A stretch of 64,000 nt of DNA from Mucilaginibacter sp. (GTDB lineage: Bacteria > Bacteroidota > Bacteroidia > Sphingobacteriales > Sphingobacteriaceae), in contig NZ_JANYGQ010000022.1 of the NCBI RefSeq assembly GCF_025359345.1, positions 124,001-188,000 of the forward strand, in the 5' to 3' direction. A program made the translations under genes and the position numbers. This document shows positions 41,337 through 50,270 of this stretch, one piece after another. Below the pieces are notes generated by a model, which had not been told where the DNA came from, made no database searches, and saw only the letters and a program-made list of their open reading frames with translations. Position 1 is the first letter of the stretch; the number at the start of each line of letters is the position of its first letter.

Positions 41337-43544
41337 TCACGCAGATTGTTTTTCAAGTATATTTTTTTGTAAAATCACCAGGCTGTCAACCGTATTGATT
41401 TTACTGTACGTTCCGGTTGCCAGCAGTTCGCCAACAAACTTTTTAACGCCGGGAAAGTAGTCGGCATAGTCGTGAAAAGCCACATACCCGCCGGGGACTA
41501 CCCACTGCGAGAAGTGGCCGAAATCCATGGAGACATTCTTATAGTCGTGTAAGCCGTCTATCAGCAAAAATGTTACCGGCTGCTCCCATTCTACGTTGTA
41601 CGATTTATCTACAATGACATTTACCGTATCAGATACCCTGGCGTTTTCAATATTATTTTTAAACATCGATAGTGATGGCGGGAAAATGTTTAGGCCGGCA
41701 TCTTCTGCTCCCAGTTTACCGTCGTGGGTATCAATGGCATTTACCTTTGCATTTAAATTGAATGTTTTAACCACGCTGGCCAAAAGCACCGTTGCCTTGC
41801 CATGATAGCTGCCTATTTCAACAATATGATTTGTGCTTTCGCTCTCTTTACAGGCTTTAAGGGCAATCCCCATCAGCATATTGGCCTCCGCATCGCTCAA
41901 CCAGCCCTCTATTTTTCGAATTTTGCTGATAAACGCTTCCGGGGGTTGTGACTTAGGTACCATGTTGTGTGCAACATAAATGTCACCGTTTCCAGCTGTA
42001 TAGCTTTGGCCCTGTTCCCTTAGTAAAGTGCGGATTTGGTTATTGTATTTGCGTTCAACCGGGTGTACCCAGTAGATATCATTTTTTTGCTGCGCGATTT
42101 TGATATCCTCAGTTGTTACCGGTGTTTTAAAACGCACAAAATCATAGCTACAGGGGTTGTTTATCACTTCGTACCCCAGCATACTAACCATGGTGGGTAA
42201 AATAACCTCTTCGGTTGCCCATATTTTCGTACGGCCCATTATGTGCTGCAAAAGCTCATTTTCTTTAAACTGCCATGTTAAATCGCGTACGGCATCCGCC
42301 ATAAAAACCGACGATGGCCAAAAAGTCCAGTGTACAAATTTGCTTTCCCCGTCCTGGAAACTATTTATTAAAGGCTTCCATAGTTCATACTCGTTATAGG
42401 CCTGTATAGCAACGCGGTTCACAGTATTGTCGGCCAAAACCCGTTCGCTATTACTCGACAGCATGCCGATGCTTGTAGATGATGCCAACGATTTTGCTAA
42501 AAACGAAGCATAGCCGCCTCGCACTGCCAGCTGATCAGAGTCGACTATTGTAAAGGTGTCAAACTCAAAATTTGCCAGTGCAAACTCCATGCATTTAAGG
42601 GCGAAGTTGTGCAGGTAACCCCACTTAAGCGGAACGGCATTTGGATAAATAACCGCGCCAAATTTCTCAAACAGAAAATCGCTTTTAAGCAAACTATAGT
42701 TTGTTCCGCCGTTATATAATATTATCGGTGAAACCGGATCATGATAACGAAGGTTTTTTACAAGATCAATTACACATTCAATCTCTTCATGGACCAGGCA
42801 GGCATAAATATTTTTTAACGGCTTCACCGCATGGGCCCGCTTTGGCTGTTCAGCCAAATACCAAAAAGGTTTTTGTGGAAGGTAAAGGTTACCGTTTTGA
42901 TAATATTCCCAATCATCGCACAGGGTTTCGCGTATTTTATCTACCTGGTATGGGTGCCACCACGCGCCTTCCGTTTTTTTAGGGCTAACGTTGCGGTCGT
43001 GAATCATATGTACCGCAATGGATGAATCGGGCAACACACAAACTTTATCGGGTGTTGTGCTCCAAACAAAAAGACCATCCATGCCCACGTTGATATCGGC
43101 AAACCGGTGCAACAGCCAGAATTTCTTCTTATAACACAACGAACTGCCAATCAGCCAAACACGCTGGTCGTCAGGGTAAATATACTCGTGGGCGCGGCTA
43201 AGGCGCACATCGTAATACAACAATCGGTTAATACCGCAAACCTGTATTTTGGGGTTTTGCAAGGCTTCCACCTGGTACTCCAGGCGGCGATCGGCATACC
43301 AGTCGTCATCGTCCCAGTTGGCAATAATTTCACCACGGGCAAGTTCACAAGCCATGTTAAGCTTGGCGCCCAGGGTAATTTTACTGTGTAACCGGATATA
43401 GCGGATATTCTCCGCTTCGGGTATAAGGTCGTCAACGGGGCTTTCCCCGTCGTCAATAATAATTAGTTCTTTAGGTTGATAGGCCTGCCTCAGGAAATAC
43501 CGGATTGCATGAGGTAGAAATTCCCTCCGGTTGTAGGTAGGCAT
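41337..43544 (-). CDS. Bifunctional glycosyltransferase family 2 plus Methyltransf_24 protein
   Basis: A 735-residue fusion. The N-terminal GT2 domain (about 1-240) has MPTYNRREFLPHAIRYFLRQ, KELIIIDDGESPVDDL and the DxD-like ANWDDDDWYADRR. The middle part (about 250-500) has further glycosyltransferase-like sequence (NFEFDTFTIVDSDQLAV). The C-terminal part (about 560-735) is a class I methyltransferase: HIVEIGSYHGKATVLLASV, NAIDTHDG, FLLIDGLHDYKNVSMDF and GGYVAFHDYADYFPG. The first ATG is at 43544, but conserved GT2 sequence (KLPLVSCI) already lies in frame upstream, after a CTG at 43577, so the true start may be a non-ATG codon near 43577. It is the first gene of the glycosylation island. 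Confidence 0.8.
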   Translation of the reverse strand: MPTYNRREFLPHAIRYFLRQAYQPKELIIIDDGESPVDDLIPEAENIRYIRLHSKITLGAKLNMACELARGEIIANWDDDDWYADRRLEYQVEALQNPKIQVCGINRLLYYDVRLSRAHEYIYPDDQRVWLIGSSLCYKKKFWLLHRFADINVGMDGLFVWSTTPDKVCVLPDSSIAVHMIHDRNVSPKKTEGAWWHPYQVDKIRETLCDDWEYYQNGNLYLPQKPFWYLAEQPKRAHAVKPLKNIYACLVHEEIECVIDLVKNLRYHDPVSPIILYNGGTNYSLLKSDFLFEKFGAVIYPNAVPLKWGYLHNFALKCMEFALANFEFDTFTIVDSDQLAVRGGYASFLAKSLASSTSIGMLSSNSERVLADNTVNRVAIQAYNEYELWKPLINSFQDGESKFVHWTFWPSSVFMADAVRDLTWQFKENELLQHIMGRTKIWATEEVILPTMVSMLGYEVINNPCSYDFVRFKTPVTTEDIKIAQQKNDIYWVHPVERKYNNQIRTLLREQGQSYTAGNGDIYVAHNMVPKSQPPEAFISKIRKIEGWLSDAEANMLMGIALKACKESESTNHIVEIGSYHGKATVLLASVVKTFNLNAKVNAIDTHDGKLGAEDAGLNIFPPSLSMFKNNIENARVSDTVNVIVDKSYNVEWEQPVTFLLIDGLHDYKNVSMDFGHFSQWVVPGGYVAFHDYADYFPGVKKFVGELLATGTYSKINTVDSLVILQKNILEKQSA

Positions 43545-43579
43545 TATGCAGGATACAAGTGGTAATTTTGTTTCCAGGG

Positions 43580-44563
43580 TTACTTGTTGAATTTGGCATT
43601 AAACATTTCTTTAATTGACGCCTGCTCTTTGCGTACAGCCTCGAGCTGTGCGGTCAGGTCGGCAATATGCTTGTCCTTCGCGGCTGCATCGTTTTGGGTA
43701 GTGGTTAGTTGTTCCTGCAGCTTCGCTATGTCGGCAGAATGGTCTATAGTTGCGGATGAGGCCGGAGGTGCCGCAGAAGCAGCTGAAGCGGGTGGCGTTG
43801 CAGTGGTATCAGTTACCACTGAATAATATTTTACCACACCATTTTCCTGGTAAAGTTTAACAGATTCTCCCGGACCCAGCACAGGTTTAATGCCACTTAC
43901 CGATTGCAATAAGTCTTTATTCAAACCAGGATTGTAATCTACAACCTGGTACGGAATATTCTGATCGGTAAGAGTTTGCCCGGCTGCCGCCACATTCGTA
44001 TTAACCACGCTGTTGGCCGGTACCGATACCTTCAATGGAGTAAGGTTGATTTTTGATATCGCACTCATAACTGAGTCACCCAAAACGCCAAAAGAGGTAC
44101 CCGCCTGGCTTTTTACCTGGGTCAATACCCCCGTAAAGTCCGATTGTGTTAAAAACACGGCTGCTTTCCTCATTTGTAAAGTATTCACGCGGTCTTTTCC
44201 TATTGGCTGTACGGCTTCACGGCGTATTTTAATGGTAACATCCTCCTGTGTGCTGCCATTCCATACCACGTAATCAGCAGTACTGGTTAGCAGTGTTTTA
44301 CCATCCACATCATACACATTAAAAAAAAGATCAGGCGTTAGGCCACGGGCCAGGTTAGGGTCGGTCAGCGCCATATTGAACCTGCCATTTTCATCGGTTT
44401 TAGCTGTCCCAAGTATACCCTGGTCCAATACATCGCCCGCGATTATAGTTGCGCCGTTTGCAGCGTTTTCCAGGGCAGTAACTAAAAGGCCTGCCATCCC
44501 GGTTTTTTCTACGCTATCAACCACCTGCCCGGTTACTGTTATATTGCTTATGTTAGTATCCAT
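43580..44563 (-). CDS. Transthyretin-like/carboxypeptidase-regulatory domain plus coiled-coil protein
   Basis: A 327-residue eCIS-locus protein. Residues 1 to about 115 form a CarboxypepD_reg/TTR-like beta sandwich (TVTGQVVDSVEKTGMAGLLV, KTDENGRFNMALTD). A middle region has VPANSVVNTNVAAAGQ, the VLGPGESVKLYQENGVVKYY motif; then comes a Ser/Thr/Ala/Pro linker (TTATPPASAASAAPPASSAT) and a C-terminal coiled-coil (about 275-327, KLQEQLTTTQNDAA). No signal peptide. This layout suggests a structural fibre or adaptor, perhaps a trimeric short tail fibre, and the Ser/Thr-rich linker is a possible glycosylation target of the neighbouring island. Inference. Confidence 0.6.
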   Translation of the reverse strand: MDTNISNITVTGQVVDSVEKTGMAGLLVTALENAANGATIIAGDVLDQGILGTAKTDENGRFNMALTDPNLARGLTPDLFFNVYDVDGKTLLTSTADYVVWNGSTQEDVTIKIRREAVQPIGKDRVNTLQMRKAAVFLTQSDFTGVLTQVKSQAGTSFGVLGDSVMSAISKINLTPLKVSVPANSVVNTNVAAAGQTLTDQNIPYQVVDYNPGLNKDLLQSVSGIKPVLGPGESVKLYQENGVVKYYSVVTDTTATPPASAASAAPPASSATIDHSADIAKLQEQLTTTQNDAAAKDKHIADLTAQLEAVRKEQASIKEMFNAKFNK

Positions 44564-44598
44564 CTTTTCTATTGTTTAAATTTAAATCAATAATCAGG

Positions 44599-47500
44599 TC
44601 AAATTTTATTTTTGATAGTCATACAACAAAATTGGGTAAGCGCTTCCTTCATGGCCGGTAATATTGGCACGGTCGAAAGCCAATGCCCTACCGTACGGAA
44701 GGTTTTTACATACTTGCGCTTGCGGAAATTGCATATCTTGAATACCTTGTTTGTATCAATATGCACCACGCCCAGGTAAACTTTATCATCAGGGCCGCAT
44801 GTTGGGCAATCAATCAGGAATTGGTCGCAGAAGGCATCCTTCAGGAATTCAAGCAAATGGGTAAATATCTGCGTGTACGCTTCATCCATGCCTTTTTTAT
44901 AATTCGCAATATCCGCAGGCGGATAATTGGTGAAGTCAGGCGGATTGGAAAGGCTGTAAACCTTTTCAAAATCAATCAAAGTAATTGTATTACCTATTGA
45001 ATTTAAAACGTATCCCCTGCTGTTATCGGCACTTACAGCCACAACGCTCGGGAATATCTGAACCGGGATACTTGCTTTGTCAAACTTAATATCACCGCCG
45101 TTCCTAAGACTGTCAAGTGGCACTCTCGGCATCCAACTGTTATCGCTGTACAATACCAGCATTTGGTCGTTAAAACCGGCTAGGCGCATCGTGTCACTTG
45201 GCTGAGGAATGGTCTGATTCGGGTCAGCGGGAAACATACTGATAGTAAACGCACCGTTGTTCTCCGTCATTAAACTCCCCATCACCCTTATATTGGGCAC
45301 CGCAGGGGTACCTGTACCTGTTATGTACAAGGTGTTTCTATAAAAAATAATATCATCGCTATTTTCGGTCCCTGTAAAAGGAATCGATGGGCCATTTTCA
45401 CTATTCTTAGTAGGGAAATAAATAAATAGCTGTACTGCAACAAAATCAAAGGTTGTATTAACATTTCCATACGTAAATGCAAATAAGAGCCCTTCGCCAT
45501 TAACATTTATGGCAAAGGAGCCTGTTGCATTCAACGGGTTAAGAGATATCATCTTTGTAGAGAAATTTGAAGTCCCAATCCCCGATATTTCGAAAATGCC
45601 TGTACCAACAACAGAACCATAGAGCACGCCCGGGCTTATGCCGAGTTTCTTTGCCTCATCGGCAGTTACTGGTGCAAACGCTATGCGTCCGTATAATGCA
45701 TTGGTAACCGGCTTGCTTTCACTCCATTTATCAGTGGCAACATCAAGGGTGGCGAAATAGCTGTCTTTATTTAGCGTTCCAACAGCCACCATCTGCTTGC
45801 CGTCGGGCGACATGGCAATATCAACCAGCACAATATGCGAATCGCCGGGGAAGACCAGCAACTTCACCAGCTCCCCTGCTTTCAGGTCGTATTTACTGAT
45901 AGTATTGTTTGCAACCGATGAGGTGTATGCAAATTTCCCATCCGGAGTAAGCTGCATGCGCCCGTGGAAATTATATGGCCCGCCATAGATGGTTTTCAGG
46001 CCGGGATCGATCTTGTAATCCGGAAAATCGGCGTCACCATCAAATTCACCGCAAAAAGTATCGCTGCCGAGTAATTTCCGCAGATCGTTAAACAAACACC
46101 ATAATAACATATCGTCGTTATTGGCATTGGCACAGTTTTGCTGGTTGCGCGTGCCCTCAACGCCCGACAGGAACGAGAAAGTACCCGTATCGGCATTTAT
46201 AAACTGAAACAAAAGGTTTATTACCGCACTTAAGCGACGCTGACCAATGGGCACTGGCACAACACGGTCTACCGGCCCAATCTGGATTTGCAAAAACGTT
46301 AGTACCTTACCAATCGAATCATCAAAAAAGTCCTTCAGTAAAGATCCTTCAAGTATTTCTTCCCAAATAGTTTTCTCTACATATTTTTCAACCGATATAA
46401 CAGGCTGGCCTGCTACCAGGCTAAGGCTAAGCGCTACATCGCCCGTGCCCGTGTTATCGAGCAAATTGTTGTTGATAGCGTTCTGAACAACAGCATATGG
46501 CAGCCCGACGCTACCATTCACTTTTATAACGTTGCCGCTGCAATCGAGCGCGTAACCACTCTGAACGGTAACAAACTGGCGGTTATAGCCGCATACTACT
46601 TTAAGGCCACACACTACGCCGTAGCCGTGCAAAAACTTATTATGGTCGCGAATTTCGTTGGCGGCGCACAGCAAGTCGATTGCCTCCTGCACGTTATCTG
46701 CGCCGGACAAATTGCAAACAGTATCGTCGAACTGGATATCGCTGGCGGTAAGCTCCGTTAGCGCCGGGAATGGTTTGCGGCAATCGCTAATAATGACAGT
46801 ACCATTTTGCACCTGGATTAAGGCAAGACGGCAATAGTGGTGATGCGTGCCTACCGGGTGCTGCGGCTCGGGGCTTGCACCGGGCGACGAATATGGCGGC
46901 CACTCGATGTCGCCGGTAGCTGTGCGGGCGGGTATCAGCCAGTAGTCGCCGGCGTTGTAGGTTCCGGCACTAAAGTTTACCTGGATACCGTCTTCCAGTT
47001 CAATCCATCCGCCGCCCGACATGTCCAGTCCGTTTGCGGTGGCTGACGTTGTCTGGTCCCAGCGGCGTAATTTCAAGCCCGATTTGCCGCTGTACTGGGC
47101 AACCGAAGTATTCACAGTTATCGTCAATTCACCGGGGTCAACCAGTTGTATATTCACCAAAGGATTGGGGGTGCTTTGTAAAGTCGACTCATCGTCAACA
47201 ATCTCTACCCATTGTCCCAACCCAAAACCCAGCTCTTTGTCTTTACCAAGATCTGCTACGGTAATTATGCTATTATCTATATTTTGGATTAATGTTTCAA
47301 CCGTAGCGTTGTCCCTCGACCATTTAAATGTTGCAGACGCCAGCGGACCGCCTTTTTGTACCTCAACGCGGTACAACTGGTTCTCCAGCCTGCGGTAACC
47401 CGATGATGGCGGCAACTGGCAGGGATTTTGGCCCGGAACGGTAATTGTTTTAGCGTTCAATTTGCCGGTGGCTTTGGCAGTTAGCTTGTCCCATTCAGTA

Positions 47501-48078
47501 AACGACGTTTTACAATCCGGGTTTATTGCCGATGGCGGTGTTACCTGCAATAATTTCACCTGCCATACATTTTGCATGCGGGTGGTGGTATCGGCCTCAC
47601 CAAGGGCAACTTCGTGGATGTGCGGGTCGTCGTGAAAATTTATCTCGCGCTGCCAGGCATCCAGGTAAGCTATGTAGTCTCCGTCTTTAAGGCCGGCGAA
47701 CGGCGGGCTTGCCGGGCTTTCGGGCGGGCTTTCGCCGAGGTTAAAGAACGAACCATCGGGAGCCGGGTAAAAAGACTGGTTAAAATAAGTGGCGCCGGTT
47801 GCCTTGTGCAGGTCGAATAAAAGGCCATCTACATAAATGCGGCCCGGCGAAATAGTAAGGTCGTTACCGCCGGCGGTAACCCCTATTGCGAAACCGCCGC
47901 CCTTTTTGGGTACACCCGATGAGCCTATTACATCGCGGGTTGTTACCCGGGCTATTTCCTGCTGAATCTCCCATTGCTCGTTCCAATCGGCATCAAGTTG
48001 CACGCGGCCCTGCTGCATAAGCACACCGCTATAGTTTTTTTCGCGGTTAAACGTTTTCCGTGAATAATCTCCAGCCAT
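44599..48078 (-). CDS. DUF6519 fibre-like baseplate protein with internal beta-propeller
   Basis: A 1159-residue protein starting MAGDYSRKTFNREKNYSGVL, then MQQGRVQLDADWNEQWE, the signature of DUF6519 CIS/phage-tail proteins. After the N-terminal domain (to about 450) comes an area with HNKFLHGYGVVCGLKVV, then a region of YVTN-like repeats (about 715-1060; RMQLTPDGKFAYTSSVANNTI, DIAMSPDGKQMVAVGTLNK, VAVSADNSRGYVLNSIGNTI) that forms a beta-propeller. The C-terminal end has Cys pairs (DCPTCGPDD, FCCM). It is the likely receptor-binding or baseplate periphery protein. It follows the gpI-like gene, in the minus-strand run. Confidence 0.75.
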   Translation of the reverse strand: MAGDYSRKTFNREKNYSGVLMQQGRVQLDADWNEQWEIQQEIARVTTRDVIGSSGVPKKGGGFAIGVTAGGNDLTISPGRIYVDGLLFDLHKATGATYFNQSFYPAPDGSFFNLGESPPESPASPPFAGLKDGDYIAYLDAWQREINFHDDPHIHEVALGEADTTTRMQNVWQVKLLQVTPPSAINPDCKTSFTEWDKLTAKATGKLNAKTITVPGQNPCQLPPSSGYRRLENQLYRVEVQKGGPLASATFKWSRDNATVETLIQNIDNSIITVADLGKDKELGFGLGQWVEIVDDESTLQSTPNPLVNIQLVDPGELTITVNTSVAQYSGKSGLKLRRWDQTTSATANGLDMSGGGWIELEDGIQVNFSAGTYNAGDYWLIPARTATGDIEWPPYSSPGASPEPQHPVGTHHHYCRLALIQVQNGTVIISDCRKPFPALTELTASDIQFDDTVCNLSGADNVQEAIDLLCAANEIRDHNKFLHGYGVVCGLKVVCGYNRQFVTVQSGYALDCSGNVIKVNGSVGLPYAVVQNAINNNLLDNTGTGDVALSLSLVAGQPVISVEKYVEKTIWEEILEGSLLKDFFDDSIGKVLTFLQIQIGPVDRVVPVPIGQRRLSAVINLLFQFINADTGTFSFLSGVEGTRNQQNCANANNDDMLLWCLFNDLRKLLGSDTFCGEFDGDADFPDYKIDPGLKTIYGGPYNFHGRMQLTPDGKFAYTSSVANNTISKYDLKAGELVKLLVFPGDSHIVLVDIAMSPDGKQMVAVGTLNKDSYFATLDVATDKWSESKPVTNALYGRIAFAPVTADEAKKLGISPGVLYGSVVGTGIFEISGIGTSNFSTKMISLNPLNATGSFAINVNGEGLLFAFTYGNVNTTFDFVAVQLFIYFPTKNSENGPSIPFTGTENSDDIIFYRNTLYITGTGTPAVPNIRVMGSLMTENNGAFTISMFPADPNQTIPQPSDTMRLAGFNDQMLVLYSDNSWMPRVPLDSLRNGGDIKFDKASIPVQIFPSVVAVSADNSRGYVLNSIGNTITLIDFEKVYSLSNPPDFTNYPPADIANYKKGMDEAYTQIFTHLLEFLKDAFCDQFLIDCPTCGPDDKVYLGVVHIDTNKVFKICNFRKRKYVKTFRTVGHWLSTVPILPAMKEALTQFCCMTIKNKI

Positions 48079-48104
48079 AATATGTGTAGTTTATTGTGAT
48101 TTGA

Positions 48105-50270
48105 TTATGAACCATAAAAAATGCCCGCTTCCATACTGAAGCGGAGATATTCATCAAGCCTTGCGCGCAAGTTTGATACGCGCTGCGGCTGGTATAAGCT
48201 GTGAAAAGCGCCCATTTCGGCACCGTCATCGGCACCTTCTTTTATTTCGCAGGGGCATATTGCGTGTAACTGGCAATAGCCCGGGTCGCCATAGTTTAAT
48301 GAAGTAAACAGGGGCTGAACGCGGACCTTGTCGCCGGCTGTAGCAGGCTGACAATTATAAGGCTTGGGAATAATAGAGCCCGGCGGGAAGTACGAAAACC
48401 GCGCACAGCCCTGTTGCAGCCGCTCGGCCAAAACCGCAGCCGGCCAGGTATCATTTTTTAACAAGGCAGCGAAAAATATACTGTCAGATGCATTCATTAT
48501 AATAGTATACACTTTGCCGATAACCGTTGTATTGGTTACCGTAAGTGAAGCGCCTGCGTCCTGTCCTGACAAATCGGAAAATGCTACTTCAGTTTTGCCA
48601 ATGGCATCAACAATGCTGTTTGTTATCGTGATGTTTGCACCATCTACCGACCGTATACGGCCAACAATGCTTTTATCAACCTGCACATTCAATCCCGGCA
48701 ATTCAACAACCAGGCGGGGAATGGATGGGGCTGCTGTTACGGTACCTATTGCAGGCGTTGCGCCCGGCACAAGCGTACAATGCTGTATTTGAAAACCTGA
48801 TAATTTATTAGGCTGATTACTGCTATCAGTTAATGGTACGTGCAGATACCCGCCGCTTATCAGCAAACCGTTTAGTATAAAGTCGGAAGAATCTCCCCCG
48901 ATAATCTCTATGCCACCGCTTGCAACCAAAATCGGACGGCATTCATCAGCTGCCCGTAGTTCTATCTTTTTATTCCGGGGCACTTTTATTACCGGGGTTT
49001 CAAAGTAATAATCGTTGTACTCCACTTCAACCACGCCTCCCGAAACTGATAGTGCATCAATAGCCTGTTGTATCGTTGGCTTGTCGGTGGGTACCCTGAG
49101 TAATGGCAGCAGACCGGTAGTAAATGTATCCTGCCGCCCATATTCGCCGCCACCCATGTTGGCGGTAAAGCCATAGTGATAACTCACTTTTACCGGCTGC
49201 AATGGCACCGATGCAAACGCCACCCTGCCCAAAACCGGGTCGATGGCTGTTTTGGTGGCGGGCATATTGTACCAGCCTATTACGTTGCCGTTGATATCTT
49301 TTTCATCGCCAAGGTCGCAAATTGAAATTGTAGCCGGGTCGACAATATTGTTACCCACCTGCACCGAAAGGCTAAGCCCTTTACCGTAATAGGTGGCCAT
49401 TTCTTTATGCAAAATCCGGCGTGCCAGGGGTATAGGCACGTTAACCGGTTTTGCTAAATGGGTGATTGTTTCTTCTGCTTCGGGCAGGTTGTACAAAGCG
49501 GCATCTTTGCCAAGTGCATCAAATTGGTAACGCAGGCTGTCGATTTTGTAAGGGGTTGCCAGCGTCAACGGGTGGCTGCCAATCCTCCAAAGAAATATGC
49601 CCAGGTTCGGAATATTGTATTTACCGCGTTTACGCTCAATGCGCCTTACATCTGCAGTATGCGGAATGGTATCAAATGGTGTATTTATGTAGAGTAGTGA
49701 TTTCCAGTCTCGCAGGTTGGCAATAGCCACGTTTGATGGACGCAGATGGTTCATGTATTGCGTAGTGGCCAACAACAGGAAGTATTCAACCACGCTGGCA
49801 TTCCATTCGGTAACATCACGGGCAAGCTGTTCAACTACCGACGCTGTCCCCTTACGCCTGCGGTAACCGATAGTGTTGGCAACGACAGGTCGCTGGCTAA
49901 ATTCAGCATCCGAAATGGACAATAAACCGCGTGTACCTATCAGGTCGCCGATGTAAGGGACAACCCATTCGGCGCAGGTTTCTATAAATTGGTCGTCGTA
50001 TAATTGCTCCAGGTTTTCGTCCAGCACATCCAACTGCCCGGCAATTACAGCAAGCAAAGCTTTTAACGGCCCGCGTTGCTGCTCATCAATCTCCCGGCGG
50101 ATATCTGCTGCCTGCTGACCATATTGGTCGGCAAGGCCGTTTAACTGTATTTGCAGCTCACCGATATACTTCGCAACACTTTTGTTTACCGTGTTTTTCC
50201 CTGTCTCTATATCGCGCAGGCGATAGATGGATGGAAGCAGTTCGTATAGTTTTTCCAGGTTAAAGCTCAT
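48105..50270 (-). CDS. Phage tail protein I-like baseplate component
   Basis: A 721-residue protein. The N-terminal part starts MSFNLEKLYELLPSIYRLRD (residues 1-20) and has ADIRREIDEQQRGPLKALLAVIAGQLD; with IETCAEWVVPYIGDLIGTRGL it matches the tail protein I / gpI-like family found in eCIS and phage tail operons (Afp11-12 region). The C-terminal half is rich in beta structure (GGGEYGRQD, right-handed beta helix-like repeats around ADECRPILVASGGIEIIGG and TITNSIVDAIG). It overlaps the upstream J-like gene by 4 bases. It likely sits at the baseplate edge, connecting fibres. Confidence 0.8.
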   Translation of the reverse strand: MSFNLEKLYELLPSIYRLRDIETGKNTVNKSVAKYIGELQIQLNGLADQYGQQAADIRREIDEQQRGPLKALLAVIAGQLDVLDENLEQLYDDQFIETCAEWVVPYIGDLIGTRGLLSISDAEFSQRPVVANTIGYRRRKGTASVVEQLARDVTEWNASVVEYFLLLATTQYMNHLRPSNVAIANLRDWKSLLYINTPFDTIPHTADVRRIERKRGKYNIPNLGIFLWRIGSHPLTLATPYKIDSLRYQFDALGKDAALYNLPEAEETITHLAKPVNVPIPLARRILHKEMATYYGKGLSLSVQVGNNIVDPATISICDLGDEKDINGNVIGWYNMPATKTAIDPVLGRVAFASVPLQPVKVSYHYGFTANMGGGEYGRQDTFTTGLLPLLRVPTDKPTIQQAIDALSVSGGVVEVEYNDYYFETPVIKVPRNKKIELRAADECRPILVASGGIEIIGGDSSDFILNGLLISGGYLHVPLTDSSNQPNKLSGFQIQHCTLVPGATPAIGTVTAAPSIPRLVVELPGLNVQVDKSIVGRIRSVDGANITITNSIVDAIGKTEVAFSDLSGQDAGASLTVTNTTVIGKVYTIIMNASDSIFFAALLKNDTWPAAVLAERLQQGCARFSYFPPGSIIPKPYNCQPATAGDKVRVQPLFTSLNYGDPGYCQLHAICPCEIKEGADDGAEMGAFHSLYQPQRVSNLRARLDEYLRFSMEAGIFYGS

